A stretch of 64,000 nt of DNA from Niastella vici (GCF_002077945.1 NZ_LVYD01000059.1:61384-125383); one strand, 5' to 3'. Shown: positions 54,525 through 63,083, counted from the stretch's first letter. Program-made: numbers and translations. The notes: generated by a model not told the origin, from the letters alone.

Positions 54525-55403
54525 TTATTTTTTCTTTTTAATAGTCGTACAGGTAATATGTCCCAACACTTGAATCATTTTTTTCGCGTAACGCTTTCCA
54601 AACTCCCTATAAGAGGCAGAATTAAAATGTGCTGCATCCTTTCCCTGGAGATCAGCAGATGAAATAACATATGCATTTGGGATCAGAGCAGGAAGTTTAT
54701 TCACTTCCACATTGTGCGAACTACAACATGCGCCAGTGGAAGCCAGCAACTCACCTGCAAGGAAAGGCACATCGCCTAATTCAAGATCTGCCTTAAGGTT
54801 CTTTACCACATCTGCGACTTTATTTTTCCACTCAGGATTGTTTGTGTTGGTTTCGCCCTGGTGGAAAATAATTCCTTTAATTACACCTTCCTTTTGAGCA
54901 AGTTTTGCTACTTCTACCAGTCGACCATATGGATTACCGCCATAAGAGTTGATAATATCTTTCATCCATGATGGCGCTGATTGTACATACGAAGCATAGT
55001 TGACTTTATCAAACAGGGCTATATCAGACCCGCCAATTGCTACGACCACTATCCCTATTTTAATTCCGGAGGGAAGTTCCTGTACCATTGTTCTTCCGAA
55101 GTAGTCTGAGATACCCAGGCCTGTTCTGCAACGCACCAACGGAGGTGTGGCTGTTGTCCATTTTCCCAGTTGATGTCTGTGATCATCAGTACAATCAAGG
55201 GTGCCCATTACTTTAAAACGTTCATCTATCCCAACTGAATCCTGGCTTTCAATAGCACCTGCACCTTCCATGTTAGATTGCCCAAATGCGAGGTAAATGT
55301 AGAAGTTGGGGTCTTGTGCTTGTGTAATGGCAGAATTGACACAAAAAAGGAAAATCAAAAGTGAGCGATATGTTTTCACTTTTACATGGGAATTTAAATG
55401 CAT
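54525..55403 (-). CDS. Secreted carbohydrate acetylesterase (sialate O-acetylesterase-like)
   Basis: A 292-residue protein starting MHLNSHVKVKTYRSLL with a signal peptide to about NSAITQA (the TTG two codons earlier is not needed). It has the SGNH/CE6 layout: GQSNMEG (Ser), GIVVVAIGGS (Gly), FHQGETN (His/Gln block) and KDAAHFN (Asp, His). Enzymes of this family remove acetyl groups from xylan or sialic acid. First gene of a two-gene unit with the glycosidase; a promoter should lie in 55410-56240. Confidence 0.9.
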   Translation of the reverse strand: MHLNSHVKVKTYRSLLIFLFCVNSAITQAQDPNFYIYLAFGQSNMEGAGAIESQDSVGIDERFKVMGTLDCTDDHRHQLGKWTTATPPLVRCRTGLGISDYFGRTMVQELPSGIKIGIVVVAIGGSDIALFDKVNYASYVQSAPSWMKDIINSYGGNPYGRLVEVAKLAQKEGVIKGIIFHQGETNTNNPEWKNKVADVVKNLKADLELGDVPFLAGELLASTGACCSSHNVEVNKLPALIPNAYVISSADLQGKDAAHFNSASYREFGKRYAKKMIQVLGHITCTTIKKKK

Positions 55404-55826
55404 AATCAACTAAAATTATTTGTAAAAAACCTTTCAATTAACGGTGAGTGTTTACGGCTACGGTACCTGGTGCATCCATCGTTTATTGGCTAAAACAATC
55501 GAAAATGAAACAATGCTGCTAGGCTAACCGGGGTAAAGTCAGTACTAATTGTATGTAGAAACCAGGAAAGCGAAAGAATTATCCTTTGTGCGGGTGCCTA
55601 ACAATATGTTCCACAAAATGATATGAGATAGGGATAAATCCAGGAAGGTTTGTGGCAGCAAACGTATTTTCATAGCAGCAATCTTTCTTTTAATTAATGC
55701 TGTAAAATTACCGGATGTTCTTTGAAGGGCGGTTCTCAAATGTTGCAGATTATGGCATGAAATGTTGCAGATGACTACAGAACAGACTTTAGAACCAGAA
55801 ACTGTCAAGACTGGCACCCGGTTGAT

Positions 55827-55895
55827 ATTAAGTTTACAAGCCCCTTCAAGTCATTGGATTTGAAGGTTTTTTTGGGTTCGCAAAATATTCTTGTT
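55827..55895. repeat. Direct repeat, right copy, flanking the glycosidase/esterase pair
   Basis: CCCCTTCAAGTCATTGGATT plus TGAAGG (hairpin arms CCTTCAA and TTTGAAGG), then T7 and GGGTTCG. Matches 52605-52670. The two copies stand in the same orientation with the two-gene unit between them. Confidence 0.7.
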
Positions 55896-56076
55896 AAACA
55901 GTGTATCGGTTGTTGCCATATCAGTTCTATTCTGAATTTTCTTTTGACAAGTTACATTATCCTATTCTTAAACATTGCATACTGGCACCAGCTAATACTT
56001 CTTCATAAGTAAATGTAATTGTTCATTCTTTTCTGTAAGAGCATTAGTAGTCAATTGATTATCAATGCCGTTTTTT

Positions 56077-56109
56077 TAGGTCAAGACCGGTTAACGGCAT
56101 ATATTTTTG
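56077..56109. repeat. 33-base repeat, copy 2 (pair with 51440)
   Basis: Contains CCGGTTAACGGCATATATTT, 28 of 33 bases matching 51440-51472. GGTTAAC forms part of a short palindrome (GTTAAC). Confidence 0.6.
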
Positions 56110-56151
56110 TTGTGCATCACCTTATTTGAACATTCCGCTAACCTTGAAAAT

Positions 56152-56183
56152 AAAAAAGCAGGACTCTACAAAGAATCCTGCTT
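56152..56183 (-). terminator. Terminator of the phytanoyl-CoA dioxygenase-like gene
   Basis: Arms AAGCAGGA and TCCTGCTT with a 12-base loop. On the reverse strand a run of six T follows (plus-strand A6 at 56152). It lies 58 bases past the stop at 56241. Confidence 0.85.
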
Positions 56184-56240
56184 AAAAAACTAAATGAAGC
56201 ATCTAATTTGACAGCAATTAACTAACTCAAATTATTTAAA

Positions 56241-57224
56241 CTACCATTTTTCCAAGCCTAACAATTTTTTACCAAGTTCATTTAATTCAGCTCTTCTATA
56301 TTTTGTTTGTTCCCATTTACGAGGGTCGCCGGGAAAAGCATAACCTTCAGGAGCAACTCTATCTTTCCAAGAGTTGATTCGCCATTGACGCAACGCTTCG
56401 TTGTTTTCTTCTGCTGGCATCATAGATATGTATTGAGCAATACGAACTTTATCGCTGCTCTTGTTAGGACGAATGCCATGCGGTTGCAGGCTATTAAAAA
56501 TAAGCAAGTCTCCTGCTTCCATTTTTACTTTTACAAATTCAAAACCTGTGGTATCAGGTTTAAAATGGTCACGGTCTTCTGGTTGTGTCAACTTCCATGT
56601 ATCGTAAGTACGGAACAGTTCAGGAATACATTGAAAGCCACCCATGTTTTCATCAGTTTGGTCTGCCAACGCCAATACACCTTGCACATTGACAGGTTTT
56701 GTTTCGGGGTCATAATCCCAATGAATAAACCCTTTTTGTTCAAAACCTGGCTTAATTGGGAAATTAAGGTTTGCCCTATCAATTGTTACCCATAATTTTT
56801 CAGTGCCCCAAATATCTCTAAACGCATCATATACTCTTTGTGTCATACGGTTATTCCATAAATGCTGATTGTTATAAACTTCAACCATGCCAGTATTAGT
56901 CAACTCCTTCATTTTCATTTCAGCCCATGGTGGTGCATACCATGTGTCCGGATTGTTGGGGTCTTTTTCTTCAAATTCCCATAAAAAATTTGCGGTGGCT
57001 AAAGCTTGTTCCCGTGGTACGGCATTTTTTATTACAATAAACCCATTGGTTATCCAAAAATTCCAGTCAGCTTCGCTTAACACCCGAAGAGGCTCACCGT
57101 TGCTTCGGTCATTTAATTTGGTAGCACTGCTCTTTGCAGTTGAGGGATTGCCCGGAATGTTTTTGTGAGCATTATCGGGAAGCATGGTGGGTATCATTGT
57201 AGGTACCATTGTTTTTTGTTCCAT
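56241..57224 (-). CDS. Phytanoyl-CoA dioxygenase-family Fe(II)/2-oxoglutarate oxygenase
   Basis: A 327-residue cytoplasmic oxygenase. The metal triad is visible as HWD (FIHWDYDPE, His and Asp) and the distal His in LQPHGIRPN; the following Arg region (KVRIAQYIS) would bind 2-oxoglutarate. N-terminal GDFWITNGFIVIKNAVP-type sequence is typical of the family (here NFWITNGFIVIKNAVPREQA). Such enzymes hydroxylate lipids or small metabolites, and the substrate is open. Probably controlled by the divergent AraC-type regulator at 57560. A short open frame lies just upstream. Confidence 0.92.
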   Translation of the reverse strand: MEQKTMVPTMIPTMLPDNAHKNIPGNPSTAKSSATKLNDRSNGEPLRVLSEADWNFWITNGFIVIKNAVPREQALATANFLWEFEEKDPNNPDTWYAPPWAEMKMKELTNTGMVEVYNNQHLWNNRMTQRVYDAFRDIWGTEKLWVTIDRANLNFPIKPGFEQKGFIHWDYDPETKPVNVQGVLALADQTDENMGGFQCIPELFRTYDTWKLTQPEDRDHFKPDTTGFEFVKVKMEAGDLLIFNSLQPHGIRPNKSSDKVRIAQYISMMPAEENNEALRQWRINSWKDRVAPEGYAFPGDPRKWEQTKYRRAELNELGKKLLGLEKW

Positions 57225-57234
57225 ATAGCAATAT

Positions 57235-57429
57235 TTAATGTTTAAAAAATAAATCAGTTAATAACAAGCATTGCCTTTGGCTTTTGCTACACCACCCATT
57301 TTCATTTCTATGTTTACAGACTTTCTTTTCACTATCATTTTTTGTTGATAGCGAGCTGTTTTTAGCAGCTATTGACGGCTGTATAATTTTGACAGGTGAT
57401 TGATTTGAAGTGAAGTTTTGTTGTAGCAT
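57235..57429 (-). CDS. Possible small Cys-containing protein upstream of the dioxygenase
   Basis: An open frame of 64 residues (start MLQQNFTSNQSP at 57429) ends 10 bases before the dioxygenase start, a spacing usual for an operon. It contains CKHRNENGWCSKSQRQC with three Cys. I cannot match a family, and the frame could be chance. Included because position and Cys pattern are suggestive. Confidence 0.3.
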   Translation of the reverse strand: MLQQNFTSNQSPVKIIQPSIAAKNSSLSTKNDSEKKVCKHRNENGWCSKSQRQCLLLTDLFFKH

Positions 57430-57517
57430 CGCAATCTGTTTTTGATAACACAAAAATAGCTTAGCGAAGGAGGGCTAATCAACATCTACAATGGCTGATG
57501 TTTGTACTGTATTGATA

Positions 57518-57525
57518 TATTTTTG
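57518..57525 (+). promoter_or_regulatory. -7 element of the AraC gene
   Basis: TATTTTTG matches TAnnTTTG exactly, 34 bases before the ATG at 57560. No -33 TTTG is at the usual distance (a TTTG at 57501 is too close). Confidence 0.4.
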
Positions 57526-57559
57526 TACTTTTAGGAATAATGCTGCAAAATCAGCGCAA

Positions 57560-58408
57560 ATGAAAGCAAAATTAGAATCTATAACAACCGACAGGGATAG
57601 CTCGTTCAGAATACTTTTGACCCCAAATCTGAATGAAATATTTTATTGGCATTTTCATCCTGAATATGAAATAGTTTACGTTGAAACAAAGAGTGGCTTC
57701 CGCCATATTGGCGACCACATTTCAAAATATGAAGGCAGTGACCTTGCCTTAATTGGACCCAACATACCTCATTTAAATTTTGATTATGGAGTAAAGGCAA
57801 CGGTGGACACTGTAGTAATTCAAATGAAAGAAAACTTTTTAGGAAAAGACTTTTTTTCATTGCCCGAAATAACAGCCATAAAAATGCTGTTTGAAAAAGC
57901 AAAAAGCGGTGTAGTATTTTATGGCAAAACAAAAAAGTTAGCAGGAGAAAAATTAAAGCAAATAACCTCATTGCCACATTTTGAACAACTCATTACTTTG
58001 TTACAAGTTTTTAATTTGTTAGCTAAAAGCAACGAAATAGAAATACTAAAAGCAAGACCAATTGCCAGTGCATCATTATTAAAAGAACAACAGCGGTTAC
58101 AAAAAGTGTATCATTTTATCGAAGCTAACTATCAAAGCGAAATTGATGTAAATGCTGTTGCAAAGTTGTGCAACCTGACAACTGCTGCTTTTTGCAGGTA
58201 TTTTAAGAAATCAACTCACTATACCTTCACAGACTTTTTAAATCAGTTTCGTATAAATCAATCAAAAAAAATATTGTTGCAAGACAAGAATGTGACAGAA
58301 GCATGTTACGAAAGCGGCTTTGCAAACATTTCTTACTTTAATAAAACATTTAAAAAAGTTACAGGAGAAAACCCCTCTGCATTTAAGAGAAGGCATTTGG
58401 CAGAATAA
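57560..58408 (+). CDS. AraC-family transcriptional regulator
   Basis: A 282-residue regulator starting MKAKLESITTDRDSSF; the in-frame start 23 codons earlier falls before the -7 element and is rejected. The N-terminal cupin (FYWHFHPEYEIVYVE with HxH...E) could bind a metal or ligand. The C-terminal double HTH spans about 180-280: DVNAVAKLCNLTTAAFCRYFKK and VTEACYESGFANISYFNKTFKK ending in NPSAFKRRH. It diverges from the dioxygenase gene and probably controls it. Confidence 0.92.
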   Translation: MKAKLESITTDRDSSFRILLTPNLNEIFYWHFHPEYEIVYVETKSGFRHIGDHISKYEGSDLALIGPNIPHLNFDYGVKATVDTVVIQMKENFLGKDFFSLPEITAIKMLFEKAKSGVVFYGKTKKLAGEKLKQITSLPHFEQLITLLQVFNLLAKSNEIEILKARPIASASLLKEQQRLQKVYHFIEANYQSEIDVNAVAKLCNLTTAAFCRYFKKSTHYTFTDFLNQFRINQSKKILLQDKNVTEACYESGFANISYFNKTFKKVTGENPSAFKRRHLAE

Positions 58409-58544
58409 TTAATTAGCAACTGCTTTTAACTTAGAACGACAAACCGAACGCACAACATTGGTATTGCCGCAAATTCAACATCAGGTGGACCAGGACATTT
58501 TACTATGAATGCTCATTTATTTACTATTTTCAATTGTTTGTGAT

Positions 58545-59468
58545 TTATTGTTTGCATAGAAATTCCAACGCACTTTTTACAAACTCATCGTGATATTGAA
58601 ATATGCCTCCATGACCTGCATCTTTATAAATGATGATTTGCGAATTAGGAATACGCTTAGCTAAGTTAGAAGTATTGCTGCTTGGAACCATTCTGTCATT
58701 TTCGCCATTAGCCACTAACACAGGCTGTTTGATCACTGATAAATCTTGTGCTGCCTGCAAGCCCCATGCATGTATGGCTTTCAATTGTCTTTGAAAATTT
58801 CCAACTTTCATTTTTTCATCACGATTTTCTTTTCGCTCTTTTAATCGGTTCAAAAACTCCTTTGCAGATTTTTTTCCATTTTCATTTCTATTGAAAAAAA
58901 GATAGGTCTTCGCATCCTTAAAAGTCAGCAGACCTCTGAAAATATCTAAGTAAGTAAGCTTCGTAACGTTTTTAATTCCCTCACCCCCGGCAGAACCTGC
59001 TCCTGTTATGATAGCTCTACGAACAAGATGCGGCTCTTGAAGTAAAATCTCTTGTGTAATGAAACCACCTAATGAAAAACCAACCAAATCAACTTTCTCA
59101 TAACCCAATGCATGAATAAATGCCCTTGCATCCTTTGCCATTTCAGCAACTGTTTTTGGCGTTGTGCCTTTTGTAGCACCTATACCACGATTGTCAAAGC
59201 AAATTATTTGACGTGCGGTTGCCAAGCCATCCATAATTCTTGGATCACAGTTGTCCATTGTTGCTGCTAAATGATTGAGAAAAATTATCGGGATGTCCGA
59301 ATTATTCTCCCCTAGTTTGCGATAATAGAAATCTGTTCCGCCAACATCAACTCTTTGCGTTTTTACATTTTGATATATCATGACTGATTGTGTTTGATTA
59401 TTTGTTTGTGTAAATGTTTTGCTAATCCAAGCGAGAGATAGAAAGAGAACTAAAGTTATTTTATGCAC
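58545..59468 (-). CDS. Exported alpha/beta hydrolase
   Basis: A 307-residue alpha/beta hydrolase with a signal peptide (MHKITLVLFLSLAWISKTFTQ). Motifs: oxyanion FLNHLAATMDN, GIGATKG, nucleophile GFSLGGF, acid DRMVP and catalytic His in DAGHGGIF. It overlaps the upstream SDR gene by 8 bases, so translation is coupled. Together with the SDR it forms a two-gene unit under the divergent HxlR regulator. The organic substrate is unknown. Confidence 0.9.
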   Translation of the reverse strand: MHKITLVLFLSLAWISKTFTQTNNQTQSVMIYQNVKTQRVDVGGTDFYYRKLGENNSDIPIIFLNHLAATMDNCDPRIMDGLATARQIICFDNRGIGATKGTTPKTVAEMAKDARAFIHALGYEKVDLVGFSLGGFITQEILLQEPHLVRRAIITGAGSAGGEGIKNVTKLTYLDIFRGLLTFKDAKTYLFFNRNENGKKSAKEFLNRLKERKENRDEKMKVGNFQRQLKAIHAWGLQAAQDLSVIKQPVLVANGENDRMVPSSNTSNLAKRIPNSQIIIYKDAGHGGIFQYHDEFVKSALEFLCKQ

Positions 59469-60270
59469 GTTGCGTCTTGTTTATTTGGTTTAAAATTGAA
59501 TTTTCAAATGTTTTGTAAGAAAAGTGTTGTAATGCAAGAATTACTCCTGCGCCTTTGCCAACCGGATTATTAAACTTTGGATTTTTGTCTTTCACCAGTT
59601 TTATTACGGTATCAATTACAGGTGTTGGCTCAGGTGAATTCTTAAATAGATTTTTTGCGAATGCTTCAACTTTTTTGCGATAAGAAGCGTAATCATCAAT
59701 CTTGCCAACAGCCGCAACCGAACTATTAATAACGTTGGTTTTAAAACTCATTGGCTCAACCATTGCAACTTTGATGTTAAACTCATTCAACTCAAATCTC
59801 AAGGATTTGAAATAACCTTCCAGCGCATGTTTGGAAGCAGAATAATAAGCAGCACTTGGAAAACTAAGCAGCCCCATTATAGAACCTACCGTAATTATTT
59901 TGCCAAAGCGTTGCTTTCTAAAATAAGGAAGCAGGTCAATAGTGAGTTTAACTGTTCCCCAAAAGTTTGTTTCTAATTGTTGCCTTCCTTGTTCAATTGT
60001 TGTTTCCTCGGCAAGTCCCGATAAATAAAAACCTGCATTGTTTATCAAAACATCCAACTGACTGATTTCACTAAACAGTTTCTTGACAAAAGATTGAATT
60101 GAATCGTCATCAGCTATATCCAATGACAATAATTTGAAAGGGACTTGGGACTGATGTCTTTCAGGGTTGCGGCTTGTACCGACAACATTGTAGCCACTTT
60201 CATGTAGCTTGTTCGCAATCAAAAGACCAAAGCCTGATGATGCTCCTGTTATTAAAATTGTTTGTTTCAT
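59461..60270 (-). CDS. Short-chain dehydrogenase/reductase (classical)
   Basis: A 269-residue NAD(P)-dependent oxidoreductase. TGASSGFGLLIANKL binds the cofactor, NNAG is present, and the catalytic Ser/Tyr/Lys are in SIMGLLSFPSAAYYSASKHALEG. Complete. First gene of the unit with the alpha/beta hydrolase, starting 101 bases from the divergent HxlR gene. The -7 element TATATTTG on the reverse strand (60321-60328) lies in that gap. Probably detoxifies a carbonyl or quinone compound. Confidence 0.95.
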   Translation of the reverse strand: MKQTILITGASSGFGLLIANKLHESGYNVVGTSRNPERHQSQVPFKLLSLDIADDDSIQSFVKKLFSEISQLDVLINNAGFYLSGLAEETTIEQGRQQLETNFWGTVKLTIDLLPYFRKQRFGKIITVGSIMGLLSFPSAAYYSASKHALEGYFKSLRFELNEFNIKVAMVEPMSFKTNVINSSVAAVGKIDDYASYRKKVEAFAKNLFKNSPEPTPVIDTVIKLVKDKNPKFNNPVGKGAGVILALQHFSYKTFENSILNQINKTQRA

Positions 60271-60302
60271 TTTTTCATTTTTAAAACTTAATTATTAATT
60301 TC

Positions 60303-60351
60303 GCTTGCAAATCGCAAGTGCAAATATACAGACTACTTTCAAATTGCAAGT
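60303..60351. promoter_or_regulatory. Two HxlR-type operators in a divergent promoter
   Basis: Two 17-base dyads, GCTTGCAAATCGCAAGT at 60303-60319 and ACTTTCAAATTGCAAGT at 60335-60351, begin 32 bases apart (three helical turns). Both fit ACTTGC-N5-GCAAGT. On the reverse strand site 2 overlaps the -33 region and site 1 covers the expected start of the SDR transcript, so HxlR binding should block it. Confidence 0.65.
60321..60328 (-). promoter_or_regulatory. -7 element of the SDR-hydrolase operon
   Basis: On the reverse strand TATATTTG (TAnnTTTG), with TTG about 18 bases upstream inside operator site 2. It lies between the two operators. Confidence 0.6.
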
Positions 60352-60371
60352 GATTTTAAATAATATTTTTT

Positions 60372-60779
60372 ATGAGTAAGTCAAATAAAAGATCGGATTG
60401 CCCTGTTAGCCTTTCCCTTGATGTATGGGGAGATAAGTGGTCGCTGTTGATTATCAGGGACCTAATGTTTGCAAAAGAATGTACCTATGGTGACTTCTTA
60501 AAGTCACCCGAAGGAATAGCAACCAATATTTTAGCCTCAAGATTACAAGTGCTTGAAGAACATCAGATTATTGAAAAATTAGACCATCCTGAAAGCAAAG
60601 CAAAAGTGTTGTATAAATTAACCAACAAGGGAATTGACCTTCTCCCTATTATGATTGAAATAAATTTATGGGCTGAAAAATATTATCACATAGCTGAGGA
60701 CAGAAAGGCTATGTTGAAAGAGGTCAAAAAGGACAAGGCAGGTTTTATTAAATCAATGTCAAAAGAGTTGAAAAAGTAA
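60372..60779 (+). CDS. HxlR-family winged-helix regulator
   Basis: A 135-residue regulator with the HxlR pattern CPVSLSLDVWGDKWSLLIIRDLMF ... GIATNILASRLQVLEEHQII and YKLTNKGIDLLPI. A Cys at about residue 9 in DCPV matches the redox-sensing Cys of YodB/HypR-type members, and a second lies in KECTYGD. It is divergent from the SDR-hydrolase operon and should repress it until an oxidant or electrophile modifies it. Confidence 0.9.
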   Translation: MSKSNKRSDCPVSLSLDVWGDKWSLLIIRDLMFAKECTYGDFLKSPEGIATNILASRLQVLEEHQIIEKLDHPESKAKVLYKLTNKGIDLLPIMIEINLWAEKYYHIAEDRKAMLKEVKKDKAGFIKSMSKELKK

Positions 60780-61129
60780 GTGCAGCTTTTACCGACGACA
60801 AAGCAGCAGCTAACAAAAGTATTGCGAAAAGGTGGGCTTGACACAGGTATTTGAATATTGAGTAGCCCGGAATCAAAATTAATTCGAACTAAAAAAGCCT
60901 CAAGTTCAATGGCTTGAGGCCTTTTTTTGGTTTTCGTGCCCCACTTAAGAGAATTATCGAACCAGGAGATAGAGGATTTAACCAGTATCTATAAACTAAG
61001 AAAGCTAATTTTTCCCTAATCATGGAATTTATGCGAAATCGCGTCGGCTGAAAGTAAAAAGCACTGGTCTTGAGAGTTAGGCAGTTTCGCTGCAGACTAC
61101 TTGATAGCTGGAAAATTTTCTCGCGAAAT
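60780..61129. other. Gene-free stretch with repeat copy C
   Basis: These 350 bases hold no gene. After the HxlR stop they contain GCAGCTAACAAAAGTATTGC-type sequence (60809 on) like that at 52021, then repeat copy C (60883-60979), which includes a terminator hairpin. Confidence 0.6.
60883..60979. repeat. Repeat copy C: hairpin plus AATTATCGAACC end
   Basis: Hairpin GCCTCAAGT...GCTTGAGGC (60897-60920) with T7 tail, as in copies A (52364) and B (63786), then CGTGCCCCAC and GAATTATCGAACCAGG as at 50473. It therefore joins the A/B repeat family to the short repeat pair. Confidence 0.7.
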
Positions 61130-61825
61130 TTACGATATGATGATTTCTGCAACATCCCGCTGCTTATAAAGTCTCCAGTGCGCTTCTGCAACCTCAGCTG
61201 CTGTTATCGTTGGCATTCCTTCAGGGAAATCTCCTTTGCTTTCACCAGGAGTGTTTTCATTTACAACCAGAGCGCCAATGGACACAATACCGGCATATAT
61301 GTTGTCCTCCTTCAGGTCCATATTAAGCAGCCGCGCATAATTTAATAACGCTCCTGCGGCAACGCCGAAGCTGGCCGTTAAATTGATGGGATGCTGGGCG
61401 GACGATGCAGTAGTAAATAAGATGCTGCCGTCTTTTCTTTCCAGCATTTGTGGGAGTACGGCCTGCACGGCAGCTATGGCAGCAAGTACCTGGTAATCGA
61501 GATGATGCTGTTCATTCGCTACATCTATATTTCTCGCTGTCCGTATACTTTCCCAGGTGGGGGTTGGACTGAATTCCAATACATCAATTGCACCGTAATA
61601 ATTGATAACCTCCTGCAATGAGCGGGTTAAATGCTCCCGGTCTAATATGTCGGCCTGGAAAGACGCGGCCTGAATGCCTTTTTTCAGCAAATCGTCTTTT
61701 AGCATATTTAGTTTTTCCACGTTTCTCGCAAGCAGCACAACATTGTACCCCTCTTTTCCAAATCTTTCTGCCACGGCAAATCCTACGCCCGGACCAGCAC
61801 CGATAATGACTATTGTTTTTTTCAT
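61130..61825 (-). CDS. SDR-family protein lacking the YxxxK pair
   Basis: A 231-residue Rossmann protein. The cofactor motif GAGPGVGFAVAERFG is close to the classical TGxxxGxG but starts with Gly. The usual catalytic Tyr and Lys are replaced: the site reads ASFGVAAGALLNYA where YxxxK is expected (Phe and Ala). Such members may bind NAD(P) without catalysis or use another chemistry. Third gene of the DoxX-DsbA-SDR unit, 33 bases after the DsbA-like gene. Confidence 0.85.
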   Translation of the reverse strand: MKKTIVIIGAGPGVGFAVAERFGKEGYNVVLLARNVEKLNMLKDDLLKKGIQAASFQADILDREHLTRSLQEVINYYGAIDVLEFSPTPTWESIRTARNIDVANEQHHLDYQVLAAIAAVQAVLPQMLERKDGSILFTTASSAQHPINLTASFGVAAGALLNYARLLNMDLKEDNIYAGIVSIGALVVNENTPGESKGDFPEGMPTITAAEVAEAHWRLYKQRDVAEIIIS

Positions 61826-61858
61826 ATTTCTCTTGTATTTTATATTGATTAATATTAA

Positions 61859-62713
61859 TTAATGTGTACACTCATTACCGGGTGTACAGGTCGTACCCTG
61901 AGCAACCTGAAACAGACCGGAATTATCCTTCTTCCATTGCGCATAAGCAGTTTCCAGTACTTTGAGAATTTCAGAACCAGACTGAGCGCCAGCGATAGCA
62001 TACTTGCGATCCAGCACAAAGAAAGGAACTCCTTTTGCCCCCAACCTGTATGCTTCTGCCCCGTCTGCTTCCACCTTATGTTGAAAAACAGGGTTGGTAA
62101 GGGCTTCTTTTACTTCAGCATTCGTCAGACCTATATCATTTCCCAGTTCTGTTAAAACTGCATCATCAGAAAGATTCCGGCCATCTGTGAAGTATGCATA
62201 AAACAGGCACTCTTCTGCATTTTCTCCCAGTCCTTTCGTCTTTGCGATCTGGATCAGGCGATGAGCTTTCAACGAATTAGTGACAAGCACTTTATCGAAA
62301 TGATATTCAAGCCCCGCATCCTTAGCCATCCTTACTACCTGTTGATGCATGCCAACTGACCGCTCATAGCTTATTCCTTTCCGTGCAGCCACAAACTGGT
62401 AAATGTTTTCCTGATGCTGTGGTAATTCAGGAATGGTAGGATCAAGCAGGAAGCTTTTCCATTCCACCTCTATATTTTCCCTGTCAGGAAATTGCGCCAG
62501 GGCAGCTTCAAAATTCCTTTTGCCGATATAGCAAAACGGGCACATCACATCGCTCCAGATTTCTATTTTCATTTTTTTTTGCGTTTCTTTTTTAACGGCA
62601 TCATTATTTTTCTTTTCATTGATTCCGGTTATAGTCTTGCGCTCACCGAATAGATTAGCGACAATCAATGTCAAAAGAAAGGCTGCAATTACTGCAAGCG
62701 TTTTATTTGGCAT
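61859..62713 (-). CDS. DsbA/FrnE-family thiol oxidoreductase with membrane anchor
   Basis: A 284-residue protein. An N-terminal hydrophobic segment (IAAFLLTLIVANLFG) and Lys/Asn linker precede the thioredoxin-like part, where SDVMCPFCYIG has a CxxC. The FrnE features LLDPTIPELPQ, LYHFDKVLVTNSLKAHRL and GVPFFVLDRKYAIAGAQ follow. The start overlaps the DoxX stop by 11 bases, so they are coupled. The C-terminus adds CTPGNECTH with two more Cys and His. Probably catalyses disulfide exchange or isomerisation on an electrophile-related substrate. Confidence 0.9.
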   Translation of the reverse strand: MPNKTLAVIAAFLLTLIVANLFGERKTITGINEKKNNDAVKKETQKKMKIEIWSDVMCPFCYIGKRNFEAALAQFPDRENIEVEWKSFLLDPTIPELPQHQENIYQFVAARKGISYERSVGMHQQVVRMAKDAGLEYHFDKVLVTNSLKAHRLIQIAKTKGLGENAEECLFYAYFTDGRNLSDDAVLTELGNDIGLTNAEVKEALTNPVFQHKVEADGAEAYRLGAKGVPFFVLDRKYAIAGAQSGSEILKVLETAYAQWKKDNSGLFQVAQGTTCTPGNECTH

Positions 62714-63065
62714 AGTTTAGTTTTCTGAAATAATAATAGGATACACATAGTATTGCAAACGGAATCAACGGTGCCATACCTTTTGCAGCACCATCAGCGA
62801 GCCAGTGTCCCAGACTTGCAGAAAGCAGTAATATTCCAAAAGCGACATAAGCCCATTCTTTAAACATACTGGGTATAGCAGGGATGAGGATAATTACCGC
62901 ACCCACGATCTTACAGATGTCTAATTCAAGATTGAAATAAGCAGGGAAGCCAAGTCTGTGTATGGATTCGATTAAGTATGCCCGCGGAGCAAAATAGGAT
63001 GGAAGCACAATCAAAACCATTCCAATAACTGTAATTATCCAATAAATTCTTTTTTCTTTCAGCAT
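62703..63065 (-). CDS. DoxX-family membrane protein
   Basis: A 120-residue, four-helix membrane protein (hydrophobic segments near 8-25, 45-65, 70-90 and 95-115). The FNLELDICKIVGAVIILIP core fits DoxX. DoxX proteins are linked to thiol and oxidative stress. It is the first gene of the unit; its promoter lies in the gap to the divergent HxlR gene, with TAATTTTG on the reverse strand at 63084-63091. Confidence 0.88.
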   Translation of the reverse strand: MLKEKRIYWIITVIGMVLIVLPSYFAPRAYLIESIHRLGFPAYFNLELDICKIVGAVIILIPAIPSMFKEWAYVAFGILLLSASLGHWLADGAAKGMAPLIPFAILCVSYYYFRKLNYAK

Positions 63066-63083
63066 GGTTCAAATATTTACACA

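Larger units (their letters stand above)
55410..56240. other. Gene-free stretch with repeats and a terminator
   Basis: No gene is supported in these 831 bases. They contain the right copy of the direct repeat (55827-55895), the second copy of the 33-base repeat (56077-56109) and the terminator of the dioxygenase gene (56152-56183). Confidence 0.65.
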
